Assembly: GCA_021464245.1 (NCBI GenBank)
Contig: JADCRB010000013.1
Span: forward strand, 6,016,959-6,080,958
DNA from: Carallia brachiata
Lineage: Eukaryota; Streptophyta; Magnoliopsida; Malpighiales; Rhizophoraceae
Length of the DNA: 64,000 nt
Reading direction: 5' to 3'
A model generated the notes under the pieces. The model worked only from the letters and a program-made list of their open reading frames with translations. It was not told the DNA's origin and searched no databases. Of this stretch, positions 50,981-62,215 are shown in pieces (position 1 is the stretch's first letter; every line of letters starts with the position of its first letter). The position numbers and the translations under genes are program-made.

Positions 50981-53399
50981 TTAATCGAGAGCCCCGACAC
51001 GCTTCCCGCATTCCAAACTTTCTTCTAAAATCTTCTTCATATCATATTTGTATTCAAAGCCTTCCTTTGTCAACTTCGTGGAATCGCACATGACTGCTTT
51101 CACTCCTTCTCCCATGTTTCTGCGCCACAACACAATTCTATGAGAATAATATACGTGTGAGTCGTGGACGTGTTAGAGTTTAGTATGTAATTCATTCTTA
51201 TGTATGTTTTATTTAACAGTTTAAAATTTTCACACCAAATCATTCGTTGTGTATGTGGTGTGCCTATCTCACGTGACTAAAAGCATCATAATCTTACCTG
51301 TCATCAATCTTGAATTGTGGATAATTTTCTTCAAAGTACATGCCAATTTCTTTCATGGTTGGACTGGCAGCTGAAACAAGGAATCTACCATTGATCGATG
51401 GCTTTTCCATGCAAAAAATGTGCGCATTACAAACATCTTCTACGTGCACAAGAGGGACTGAGCCCAACAGTTCTTGCAAGAATCTTAGTTCATCAAGGTA
51501 AACTGGATCTTCTGTGAGCTGTGATAGAATATCGCCCACACTTGGAGGCAGGTGAGGAAGAATGGTCTCCCCTCCCACTAGGCCGCATGCCAGAGTTACC
51601 ACTTCTATTTTGCTACCATCGACTTCGTTGTACTTCAATGCCTCTTTATCTGCCAATGTCTTGCCTATGGTATATTGCTAGCAAAAGCACAAAACAAGTC
51701 AAAAAAAAAAGGGGAAAAAAAAAATTTTACTTAAGAATTCACGTCTTGTCTATAATATAGACTGCTAGTGATAAAGTTATCCCATTGTAACTCAAAAGTC
51801 GTAGATTTGTTTCACAGAAACGGAAGCTATCTAATATGTTGCTAAAAGTTTTGACATGTTACATGGAGAACAAAATTGCAAATGTACAAACCAGCGTAAA
51901 GTCGGAACTATATGTAAAGGAGAGATGAAGGGGAGTCCAATGGGATTCATTCATGGGTCCTTTAAAGCTAACCCCATCTTCGTTCAAGCTTGAGCAAGCC
52001 ATCACAGTTGATGTGTAGATCAGACGCCTAACTGTTGGTGATCGAACGCAATAATCAGCTATGGCCTTTAAAGCCCCAACAGTTGCTTCAACCATGTCCT
52101 TAAACTGTTCTCAAATTGGATTCGAGATTAGATGTTTGCTAGACATGTCACAAGAAAGCATAGCTAAAATGACCAAGTCTTAAATGGGGAACCGCAAAAT
52201 TGAACTTTCAACTACGCTAGTTAATTATAACAAGAAAATTTTTTTGATCGATCTATTGCAACCCAACAAACAACAACTCTATCAAATTCTTACAATGTGT
52301 TTGGATTATGGGAAAAGGGTGAGAAGGAAAAGTATTGGAAAGAGATGAGATTGAAATAAGAATGATCTATTGTTCGGAAGTGCCATGAAAAGAAAAGAAT
52401 GAGATCGAGATCATCTTGATAAAAATCTACAAGCTCAAGCTCGACTTGTAAAACTTTTTTTTAGGTACACCACATACCAAATGAATGATTTGGTGAAATT
52501 TATTCTTTATGTAATTTATTTAGTACTATCATTAACTAAGTTTGATATGAGATCTAATTGTTCAGAATTCTTCTTAACTAACTTCTCAAACCTTAATTAG
52601 CAATTACAGTTTAATAGGTTATCAAATATTATACCTAAGTGAGAAGTTGGTGTCCCCCATCTCCAGCCAATCCCTCTCCCTATATGTATTAGCTATGATT
52701 CTCCTCAAACATTAAAAAACAAAAAAACTTCTCGCACCTTATGGTGCCGGCCCCGAATCCAAATTGCCAGCCAGCATAAAAAGGAGTTGAATCTTTCAAA
52801 AGCCCAAGATATGGATTTTTCATCAAGTGCTATCTTTTAAAGTTCCAAAAACTAATGGGTGTCATTAACAATCAGATCCAACATGTTAGAATGAATCAAC
52901 ACAATTGAAAATAAGTGTGATGATTGCTAAGTGAACTAGACATATGTACTGACCCCTGTTGTCCTTCTACTGGGATCAAGCTCCATAACCTGCACTGGGG
53001 TTGCAACGTGAAAAACAAATTCACACCCTTCAATTGCTGCCTCAAACTTTTCAGGATTGTATATATCAGCTTTGAATAGAACTAATTTGGTATCTGCATC
53101 GGGAAGTGACTTGAGAAGAGCCACTTTGGACCTGTCTTCTGCAATAAAAAGATATTTATACATTTGTAGACCAAAAAAGATAATTTTTTTTCCTCTAAAA
53201 CAGTTAATTAACAACAAGCTGAAGAGGAGGCATGAAGAAGGAAAATATATAGGTATATACCCAGGTTTCTTAAGGTTGAATGGACGGTGTGGCCTTTCTC
53301 CAGCAGCTTCTTAATAAGCAAGGAAGCAATGTAACCAGAGCCTCCAGTGACGCATACTTTAGTGTGACTGTTGCAGGCCTCATCTTTGCCTGTTGCCAT
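50981..53399 (-). CDS. NAD(P)-dependent reductase, extended SDR of the DFR/anthocyanidin-reductase-like group
   Basis: Predicted to reduce a carbonyl or related substrate with NADPH; relatives act in flavonoid and other phenolic pathways, but the substrate cannot be read from sequence. Five exons join in frame: 53399-53261, 53138-52954, 52098-51892, 51677-51298 and 51119-50981 (stop TAA), 349 aa, normal for the family. The N-terminal Rossmann motif is VTGGSGYIAS. Next come KADIYNPEKFEAAIEGCEFV and FHVATPV, both typical of DFR-like enzymes. TSTVMACSS includes the catalytic Ser region, and QYTIGKTLADKEAL gives the YxxxK pair. The C-terminal part (VPLVHVEDVCNAHIFCMEKP) matches the group. The exon 2/3 junction reads ELDPSRRTTG|DMVEA, slightly unlike the usual sequence. 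No lesion is seen. A dead LINE lies 150 bp past the stop in the opposite direction, perhaps within the 3'UTR. Confidence 0.93.
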
Positions 53400-56058
53400 T
53401 GATAATTGGTCAGCCCTTGCTGCTAGCTTCTTTTGTTCCTTCCTTTTCTGGGGCTGCGTCCGGATATGATTGATAGGCCAATCTGTTTGCTGTTGCCTTC
53501 AATTCTCCTTTTTCTGGGAATCATATGAAATTTTGTCTAAATAATTTTATATTGTAATTAACAGTATATTTTATATAAATATAATTAAAAAATTATGAAT
53601 TAAAAAAATAATAATTTTTTATTTATTTTATATTTTATTATTATAATTATATAAAAATATATTAATTATTATAATATAAATGTTATTTAAATAAATTTTA
53701 ATCTGACCGTATACATTTACCCTTTTGAGGTGATGTCTGAGGTGGTGTCTGGGTCGGATTTATAGGCCTATTTTTAGATATTTCCTTTAATGCCAAATGG
53801 TCCCAATTCTCTTTTTGTTTTACCAAACGTTACATTAATATTCATCAAGAATATACATAGAGCCGACAACCGATAGCCGGGAAAGCCTGCCAAAAACAAG
53901 AAGAGACGTCGACACTAATACTCTACACAACAAATAATCAAGTTGACCATACACAATCGAGACATTAAACCTGAAATAACCTATCAGATTGTGACTAAAA
54001 ATACATAACACCAAAATATTAATTAAATCTAGTCCATTCAAATAAAGTTACATCCAACAGCACATACACCATAAGAAACCGCATATCGACAGATCATAGT
54101 CAAACATTATCATATGTATTAGACAAATTTTTTTCATAATTTTTTATTTTAACCAAAGATGACTTAAATGTGTTTCTTTCATTCACATTTAAAGTTAGAT
54201 TTAATATGACTCATATTTGAAGTGAACAAAATTAGAAATCTATTAAAGGCTATTAACTTGTTATTAAAAAAAGGGACTTTTAATTTTAATTAGAATGCTT
54301 ATTCTTACTTTATGAGTATAACAAATACACGATCTTACATCACGTAATTTGGTCACTCTTTTATTTTAACTAGACTTAACTTAAAATTTTTTTTGGTCAA
54401 ATTTGAAGTTAAGTTAATTTGAGCTATATTTTATATGAGTTAAATTAAAAATCTTTTTTAGTAATACGATGGCACACCAACCACATTGATAGAGAAAAAT
54501 GCCTTATTTATTAATTATTAAGTGTTTCTTTTTTTGTTATTAAGAAGCTTATTAAGCTATAAATAGTATAATAAAATAGTATTATTTATTTTCATAAATT
54601 TTACGCTTATAAAATAATATTATTTATTTTCATAAGTTTTATATTTTTTTCTTAAAATTAAAATTAAAGAACTATAAGATAAAAATCTAAATTCTAAGTA
54701 ATAAATTGTCCCGAGAAACTTTTTATCTCTTTTCTTCGTAAGATTTGTCCCTCACATTTCCTTTGTTTATTTTAAAAATACTTGATAGAGCTCCAAAGTA
54801 AAATGATGAAAATGTCACCGCCGGTTGACCTTAGTACAAAGTTATGCACATGTTAATACTTATTTTTTTAATTAAAAAATAAAAATTTATCGCATACATG
54901 TTAATAATTAAACTTGTAAATTAATATTAAAATATTTCTTATTTATATGTTTCATTCAATCTAAGTTATAAAAAAAAACTCATCATCCAAATATTATTGA
55001 ATGTAAACAAATCTTTTCTAAACAAATTATAATAATTATTAAGTCTATAACTAACTATGCGCAATCACAACATATTAATACTTAATGGAGCTCTAATACA
55101 AAGTTATGCGCATGTTACTAATAGCTGATCGTGTTTTCGGACACATGATCGTGTTTGCACATAGGAATTAGCGACAAATGTAAGGCTTTTAAAATTTAAA
55201 CCGAATCTGTGGGTAGGAAAATAGAGAATCTGGGAGATCATCGATTCGATTCACCTTATAACGGGGTAAAAGTCAAAACTGGTCCAATCCGAGTTTAATC
55301 AAGAAAATCGACTTAAAACGCTAAGAAAAATCGGTTGGATTTGTGGTCAAATTGATTTTGGATTTAAAATATTAAATTTACAATCTCATTTATAAATTCT
55401 GTTTAACTCGAAACCGAGTCACAAAATTTATTCAAATTTAAAATTGACATATATTATACAAACTTGTAGTATGGTCATTGATAAGCAAATATATATTTAT
55501 TATTAATTCAACTTCTAATTTAACTATTTTTTAAAAAATAACACAACATTTACACAATATAAAATAATATGTATCATAATTCAATTTTCAGATTTCATTT
55601 GGCTATCACATGTGAAAATCTGAAAATTGGCTTGACTGATTTTCATGGTGGTGTGATTGGATAATGAGAAATTGAATAGAGAGTGAATAGAAAAGAAAAT
55701 GAATAGAAAATATTATAATAATTATGATAATATGATTATTAAAAAGTAATGATTAAAAAGTCGTGAGAAAGAAAATAAATAATAATTTATGAAAAAAAAA
55801 TAAAAAGTAATTATTTAAATTAGTTAAAATTAATTAAAAATATAATAAAAAATTTTAAAATTTCTTTTCTTTTTCCTTTTTCTTAAAAAAATGCCAAACA
55901 TGTCCTCAAAGTAGACTGGTTTTTCAATCGCAAACCAATATCTTTCGCTTTGACTTGTACAATTTTGGCTGTGTTATCTATTAGATATTGTCACAAACTA
56001 ATAAATTACAATCCGATTACAGGGACGGAGAGACGACGGATCAATGAAATATAAATAA

Positions 56059-56098
<40 letters not shown>

Positions 56099-56659
56099 TT
56101 TTTGCTTTTTTGTTATGTACAATATCTTATATAATAAAAATAATATTAAAAAATTAGAAGTCCGTGACTGAATTTATTGCATCCGTCCCCATCTGGTCGC
56201 TTTCGCCAGTCCACTTACAGGAACGGGTGGGGACTGGATAATTAATTATTGAAAAAGAGCACGTGTCAGGGATAAGGCTGATGACTAAAAAAATTAAAGT
56301 AAATTTTTTATTGTATAATATTATTTTTATTATATAAATTATTATACATAATTAAAATAAAAAATAATTTTTTTTATTAGAGACTACTCAATTTTTAATC
56401 TTTTGTGTTGATTAATTTAAATTGATTCGAGTAAAACTTTAAAGAATAACGGAAAATCTCTACGAAGTGAAAAAAGTAATGTCACTGTTTAAACAGTGAT
56501 CTGCCAGTAGCCCTGGCTAGTCTCTCCCGTCCCTGCAGCGGAATTGGTGCCTGTGTTGTAGAACGCCGAGTAATGAGACAGTATGGGACGCTGTATTTGT
56601 GGTGTTGCGTGCCATACATTTGCATCAGAGAAAAGATTATATGTGGGTTTTTTTTTGGG
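53400..56659. other. Gene-poor AT-rich spacer
   Basis: The first few hundred bases are the promoter of the SDR gene. No other gene is seen. Short related stretches (GAGCTC...TACAAAGTTATGC.CATGTTA) occur near 54,790-54,856 and 55,086-55,120. An (AT)n run followed by a T run spans about 56,063-56,103. Confidence 0.4.
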
Positions 56660-57157
56660 ATATTAATTTTTTTATTTTTAAATTTTTAAATTTTTTTTAT
56701 ATTTAAATTTTAAACTTTTTTACATTTTATTTAAATCTTAAATTTTTAATTTTTTTATCAAATTAGTTCTTTTATTTATTAAAAGTGATTAATCTATTAA
56801 AAATAATTTTAATTTTAAAAAAATTATTTAAAAAAAGATTAAATATATGAATTGAATGTGTTTTTTATCAAAAATATACATATTACATATTTAATTCGTA
56901 TATTTATTGATTAAAAAAATATTTAATATACATATTTTGTTAATAAAAAAATATTTAATTCATATATTTAATCTTTTTTAAATAATTTTTATTAAATTAA
57001 ACTCATTTATTAATCGATTGATCACTTTTTGTAACTTAAATGATTAATATAGTATAAAATTAAAAAAATTAAAATTTAAATTAAATGTTAAAAAAATTTA
57101 AAATTTAAATATAAAATAATTTAAAATTTAAAATTAAAAATATTGATATTTTGATCT
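56660..57157. repeat. Second long-arm fold-back element
   Basis: The arms at about 56,664-56,860 and 56,955-57,155 are near reverse complements. They share ATATATGAATTGAATG/ATTTAATTCATATATTT and AAAAGTGATTAATC/GATTGATCACTTTTT strings, set in AT-rich sequence. It has the same design as the element at 125-612, but the sequence is different. It is probably a long-TIR MITE. The ends are approximate. Confidence 0.5.
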
Positions 57158-59630
57158 TTTTGTGCGGTTGCTTGCAAATGCGTGATTTTCAATCATTTAC
57201 AGTGCATTTGTGATCCACCAAACTTGATTAAACGTATACTTCGCTGCGTGGTTGATTGTTGCCTCAGTGGCCTAAGCTTCGTCATCTTTTGGGGTTCCGC
57301 CAGTTGTGCTCCACTCTGGAAAATGCTGACCGGTTGGTCCAGTCCAATAACTCAAATCTTGATTGCCATCTGTAAACACCGACTGACCTTCCTCGATGGC
57401 GGCATGAAAAAAAGTAAGTATAATTTATATTAATATTAATCTATTATCTTCTTAAATTTATGTTTTGTTTTTTATTAATTGTCTCTACTAAAAACAGTAA
57501 AATAGAAAAGTTTAAATTTATATTTCGTATTTTATAATTTACTCTACTCTTTTTTTTTTAACTGAAGGTTATTGTTTGTATTAAAATAATATTATTTTAC
57601 CGTAGAAAGTTATTATTTATTAATAAATTAGTATTATTTTATGATATATGTTACTGTTTATGATGAAAAAATAAGAAAAAAATAATTGTTTAATACTTAT
57701 TTGTCCCCACTTACTCTGGTTCCTGAATCCGCCAATATCTTGAGAAGGTTGGAGAGCTTGAAAAAATTAGGGAGAAAATTCTGCTTTAGCGGAATCCAAA
57801 GAAGCCATTCATACCTATCCCAGTCCGACAATAGAGAATTAGGTCTCGCATTGGAACATGGATTGCTGAGTTCTTTTTTTTTTTTTTTTTTTTTTGTCGG
57901 TTTAGTTTTTTTCGGTTTAGTTTTCTTACGTGTGCTTTCGTTCATTCACTTTAGGTCCCTTTTTGTGCAATTAATGTTTTGTCTCTTTTCACTTTGGAAT
58001 CAAAGATGCAGAACTGAGTAGTTATACATTAGCTAACTGCATGTGTATTTTTCTGTAAGTGCAAACTTCGATCAACAACATCAACCAAATCTTAATCCCA
58101 AATCAAATGGGAGTCTGGGTAACAAAATAATCTAAATCTGAACGGCTCAAGAAATGAGTTTGTTTGCTTAATTACAAATCTCTAGCATTAACAAAATACA
58201 ACCTTTAAAAATAATATTTGTACATTGCCATTGGTTGTATGCACATCATAAATTTTTTGATAGAAAATTGGTGGACCGTCTATTGACCAAAGAGTGAAAA
58301 AGAAAGAGTCCATTTTTGGTTTTCCTTCTCTCATATTGTGTACAAAAAATTTCTTTTTTTACCATTCTAGAACTCAGATGCAAATGAAAAGAAAAAAAAG
58401 GATCTCGTAGAAACTTAAAATTAATTTTCAGTTTAATTAACTAATTCAATTTCTGAATTAGGCTGTGTTTTCTTGTTTAGGCATCGAGGGAAAATATAAG
58501 TCAAATTTTATAATAGTTTCTCCTTCTTAATTCATTTTTATGTTTAAATTATCACGTTTAGATTTCCATTGGAGATAGCAAAATAATTTTTTTAAAACTC
58601 TTTAAAACTTTTATGTAAAACTCTTTAAGGGTTTTTTTTTTTTTTTTAACTAATGGATTGCAATCTAGATTGATTGACCAGATCACATATTAGAGATGGG
58701 ATTCCAATTTCTACTCAGAGCATGACTGTTTGTCTATTCATATTTCATACTAGCTGGTTCCTGTCTCATTATCTGCATGGTCACAATTTAGGCAAGTCTT
58801 GAATGCTTCAACAATATTTTTTTTGTGAAATTAGGAGTGGTACTATGTGAGGATCTTGGAAGATTGTGCAGAGCATATCGTATGGTGGAGTTGGAATACT
58901 ATACTAAATTTAAATATTTGAATTCATAACTTCATACTAAAACAAAATCTTTTAATCGCTAAATCATAAAAATATTTCAATCTATATCCAAAAAAGAAAA
59001 AAAAATTATGATCTTGATTGTCCATTGTTGATCGACTTACCGCTGGCACGAATTATGTTTTATCCATCCGTACTTTGTGCATTTTGACATTGACGCTAAT
59101 TTTTTTTAGTTAGAGTTGGTAGTCAATGTGAAGAGAATAGAGGTTGAGATGTGGAACTCAGATTCAAACTCCCGTCCTATCTCACCATAATAGTTGATAT
59201 TGTTCTTCTATTGACGATAATTTAATTAGCCAGAAGTTTGATTATGACAGCATCAGATATATGAAAGAGAAATCGCTCAAAATTATATGGCACTGTTGTG
59301 CTACTAAATTAGCCATCAAGGGCTTGCGGGCTTTTCCAAGCCAATGGGCATCACCGTATTCAAATTACACCACTTGCCAATGTACCATTAATTACTACTA
59401 AAAGAAAGAAAAAATTTTATTTATTAAAATAATTTTTAAAAGGACAAATCTTCATGTAATGTTAAATCTAATATTGTTACCTTAAAATTACAAGTCCAAT
59501 AAATCGTGCTTCATTGTGAAATTAAATGTGTAACTGTATACATATAATTTTTTTTTACAGTCTATAGTGTGAGAATTTTGAGTACCCTATTTTGAATATA
59601 ATATTAAAGAGACAAGATTGTTCTTTATAT
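57158..59630. other. Gene-poor spacer
   Basis: No known gene is visible. Short open stretches at 57.2-57.4 and 57.7-58.0 kb match no family I recognise. A T21-type run lies at about 57,873-57,894. Confidence 0.35.
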
Positions 59631-59893
59631 AAAGAGCCTGTAACTGTAGCACCTATTTTGTGGGATATTTGTAGACTTTTAGAGTTCATGAATAATTATT
59701 TTTATTATGTTATATCTAGATTAGTTAACAAGATAACAGGTTGGGTCGCAAATCAGTCTTTATCAGGATTATGTCCTGTAGACTGGATTAGCAATCCACG
59801 GTATTACCTTCAACTTTTACTGTCTACAGACCTATCGCATTAATGAATATGAGCTCCATCCCTTTTGTCAAAAAAAAAAAAAAAAGAGCCTGT
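59631..59893 (+). mobile_element. 5'-truncated LINE 3' end with poly(A) and target duplication
   Basis: The 11-bp direct repeat AAAGAGCCTGT occurs at 59,631-59,641 and 59,883-59,893. Between them lies about 241 bp ending in a poly(A) run that merges with the repeat, the mark of target-primed reverse transcription. The insert encodes the last part of a plant LINE ORF2 (APILWDICRLLEF, GWVANQSLSGLCPVDWISNP, then LQLLLSTDLSH and stop TAA at 59,841). Only the very end was copied, so it is dead on arrival. The intact target duplication suggests it is fairly young. Confidence 0.85.
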
Positions 59894-60479
59894 CAATTAA
59901 AAGGTGAAGAAAATAGCGATACAAATTTTGCATGAGATTTGCCGAAGAAATTTGACGATTTAGTAGAAAGGTAGTTATAAGCAAATAAGAATAGATACAA
60001 TATAAAGGATGGGAAGATTTTATTTCGAAAATTTTTGGTAAGATTTAAATTAATTCAGATTGCTTAAGGTGAAAAAAAATCTTTCAAAATGCAATTAATT
60101 GTGTAAAAATTTCCAATCAATGAAAGAAAATGAGATATTTTCTGCTCATTAATAAATTCTCTCCAAAATATGCAATATATATATGTTTTTTAAGCAACAT
60201 AAACGGATAAAGATTATGCTGCTCCTCTTTGTTGATAAAAAAGTTGCTAATTTTTTCGTCAATAAGTTAAATTTATTAAGAAAAAAGATTTTTCACTCGA
60301 ATGTAATAAATGAAGTCGTTTGCAAAAATCATTTTTAACACTACTAAAACGTCAAAAAACATTATAACTTTTACCAATGTGGAACTATGCATGAACAAAT
60401 TGCAAAAAGATTAATTTTAAAGATATCAATGAAACTAGAGAAAAAAATTTTGATTACTAGTAGTGTTTAAATTAGATTA
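59894..60479. other. AT-rich spacer before the tandem array
   Basis: No gene or clear repeat is seen. The sequence is rich in A/T runs, and the tandem array begins just downstream. Confidence 0.35.
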
Positions 60480-62215
60480 ATTTCTTAATGTTTTCTTCTG
60501 AAGGATTTGTAACAAATCTTCTATCATAAATAAGAAAGTAAAAATTTGTCAATTCCCATTTATGGTTGCTCTTTTTAAAAAATACAAGATAATAAGAGCA
60601 CGATAGAAGATTTGTTAAGTCACAATTTGATTTCTTTATGAGTGCTCTTTTTAAAAAATACAAGATAATAAGAGCACTCTAGAAGATTTGTTAAGTCACA
60701 ATTTATGTGAATATAAGTCAATACAAATTTGTCAATTCACATTATTTTGAGACAAACATAACTTATGAACTACATGTTAGATCTTAATTTATCAAATTGT
60801 GAGGATTTAGCTTAACTGAAGTTGTGGAAGGAGTGTGCCTTCCACTGAGGGGTCTGAGATTTGAATTTCAATATCTTCTCTCGCTTGCCTTTTTCTCAAT
60901 GATGACCTATTATCTCTACTAAAAAAAACATGTCAAATTATTGTTCAACGACGTTACTCGTTCTATCATAAATAAGAAAGTACAAATTTGTTAAGTCTTA
61001 TTTATGAGTGCTCTCTTTAAAGAATATAAGATAACACGATATCTTATTTAAAGGCAATAATGATGTGTAAGCAATATGTCAATTTTCAACATATGTCAAA
61101 TTATGAGATCCAATTTAACTAGAGTGGTGGAAGGTACGTGCCTCCTACTGAGGAGTTTGGGATATAAAACTCAATTTTTTCCTCACTTGCATCCTCTTAA
61201 TGATTGACTACCATCTCTATTATAAATCAAAAAGAAAAATATTGTCAAATTGTTGCTCAACAATGGTTACTCATTCTATCCTAAATAAGAAAGTTCATAT
61301 TTGTCAATCCTCATTTATAATTGCTATCTTTAAAGAATACAAGATAATATATGCTATTTTGAGGTAAACATAACCTATGAACAACATGTTAATTCTCAAC
61401 ATAAGTCAAATTGTGAGGATCCAGTTTAACAAGAGTAGTGAAAGGTGTGTGCCTTCTATAGATGGGTTTGAGATTCGAATCTCTATTTCTTCCTTCACTT
61501 TCCCTCTTCTCAATGGTGAGCTACCATTTCTACTGTAGTAAAAAAATTTGTCAAATTGTTCTCAACGACAATTACTCATTCTATAATAAATAAGAAAATA
61601 TGAATATGTCAATTTCCATTTATAGTTGCTCTCCTCAAAGAATACAAGATAATAAAGTATGTTATTTTGATGCAAACATATTGTATTACCTATATGTCAG
61701 TTCTCAACATATGTCAAATTGTGATGATCCAGTTAACTAGAATGGAGGAAGGCGTGTGCTTCTACTAAGGGGTTTGGGATTTTAATTTCAATTTTCTCTC
61801 TTACTTGCATCCTCTTCAATTAGGGACATCTATCTATATTATAACCAAAAGAAATAAATTTGTTAAATTTTATTCAATGACGGTTACGCAATCTATCCTA
61901 AATAGCAAGTACAAATTTGTTAATTCTCAATTATAATTGCTCTTTTCAAAGAATACAAGAAAATCATATGTTATTTTGAAGCAAACATAATACATGAATA
62001 ATATGCCAATTCTCAACATATGTCAAATTGTGAGGACCAAGTTAACTGAGTGGTGAAAGAAGTGTGTCTTTCACTAAGAAGATTTGGGATTTCCTCTCTC
62101 ATTTTCCACGTCCTCAGTAATAGGCTTCCATCTCTAAAAAAGAATAAAAAATCTTTGTCAAATTGTTGTTCAACGACGGTTATTGATTTTATCATAAATA
62201 AGTCAACTTTTCTCA
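60480..62215 (+). repeat. Diverged tandem array of about 305-bp units with a tRNA-like segment
   Basis: Five or more units share ordered blocks: CTATCATAAATAAGAAAGTA, GCTCTTTAAAGAATACAAGA, CAACATATGTCAAATTGTGA, GTGGAAGGTGTGTGCCTTCT, GGGTTTGGGATTCGAATCTC, and TGTTGTTCAACGACGGTTAC. The block GTGTGCCTTC(C/T)A recurs at about 60,834, 61,138, 61,449, 61,755 and 62,064, that is every 304-311 bp. Within each unit, TTAACTAGAGTGGTGGAAGG followed by GAGATTCGAATCTC resembles the A and B boxes of a tRNA gene, so the unit may derive from a tRNA-type SINE. Units are diverged by substitutions and small indels. No coding function is seen. Confidence 0.8.
60568..60719 (+). repeat. 76-bp tandem duplication inside the array
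   Basis: A block beginning GCTCTTTTTAAAAAATACAA and running through AAGATTTGTTAAGTCACAAT occurs twice, offset by about 76 bp, and is nearly identical. It is nested in the older 305-bp array, so it is a more recent duplication. Confidence 0.75.

Noticed and set aside
57182..58021. Two short plus-strand open stretches
   Set aside because: No family match; one contains a poly(T)-derived Phe run. Not supported as genes.
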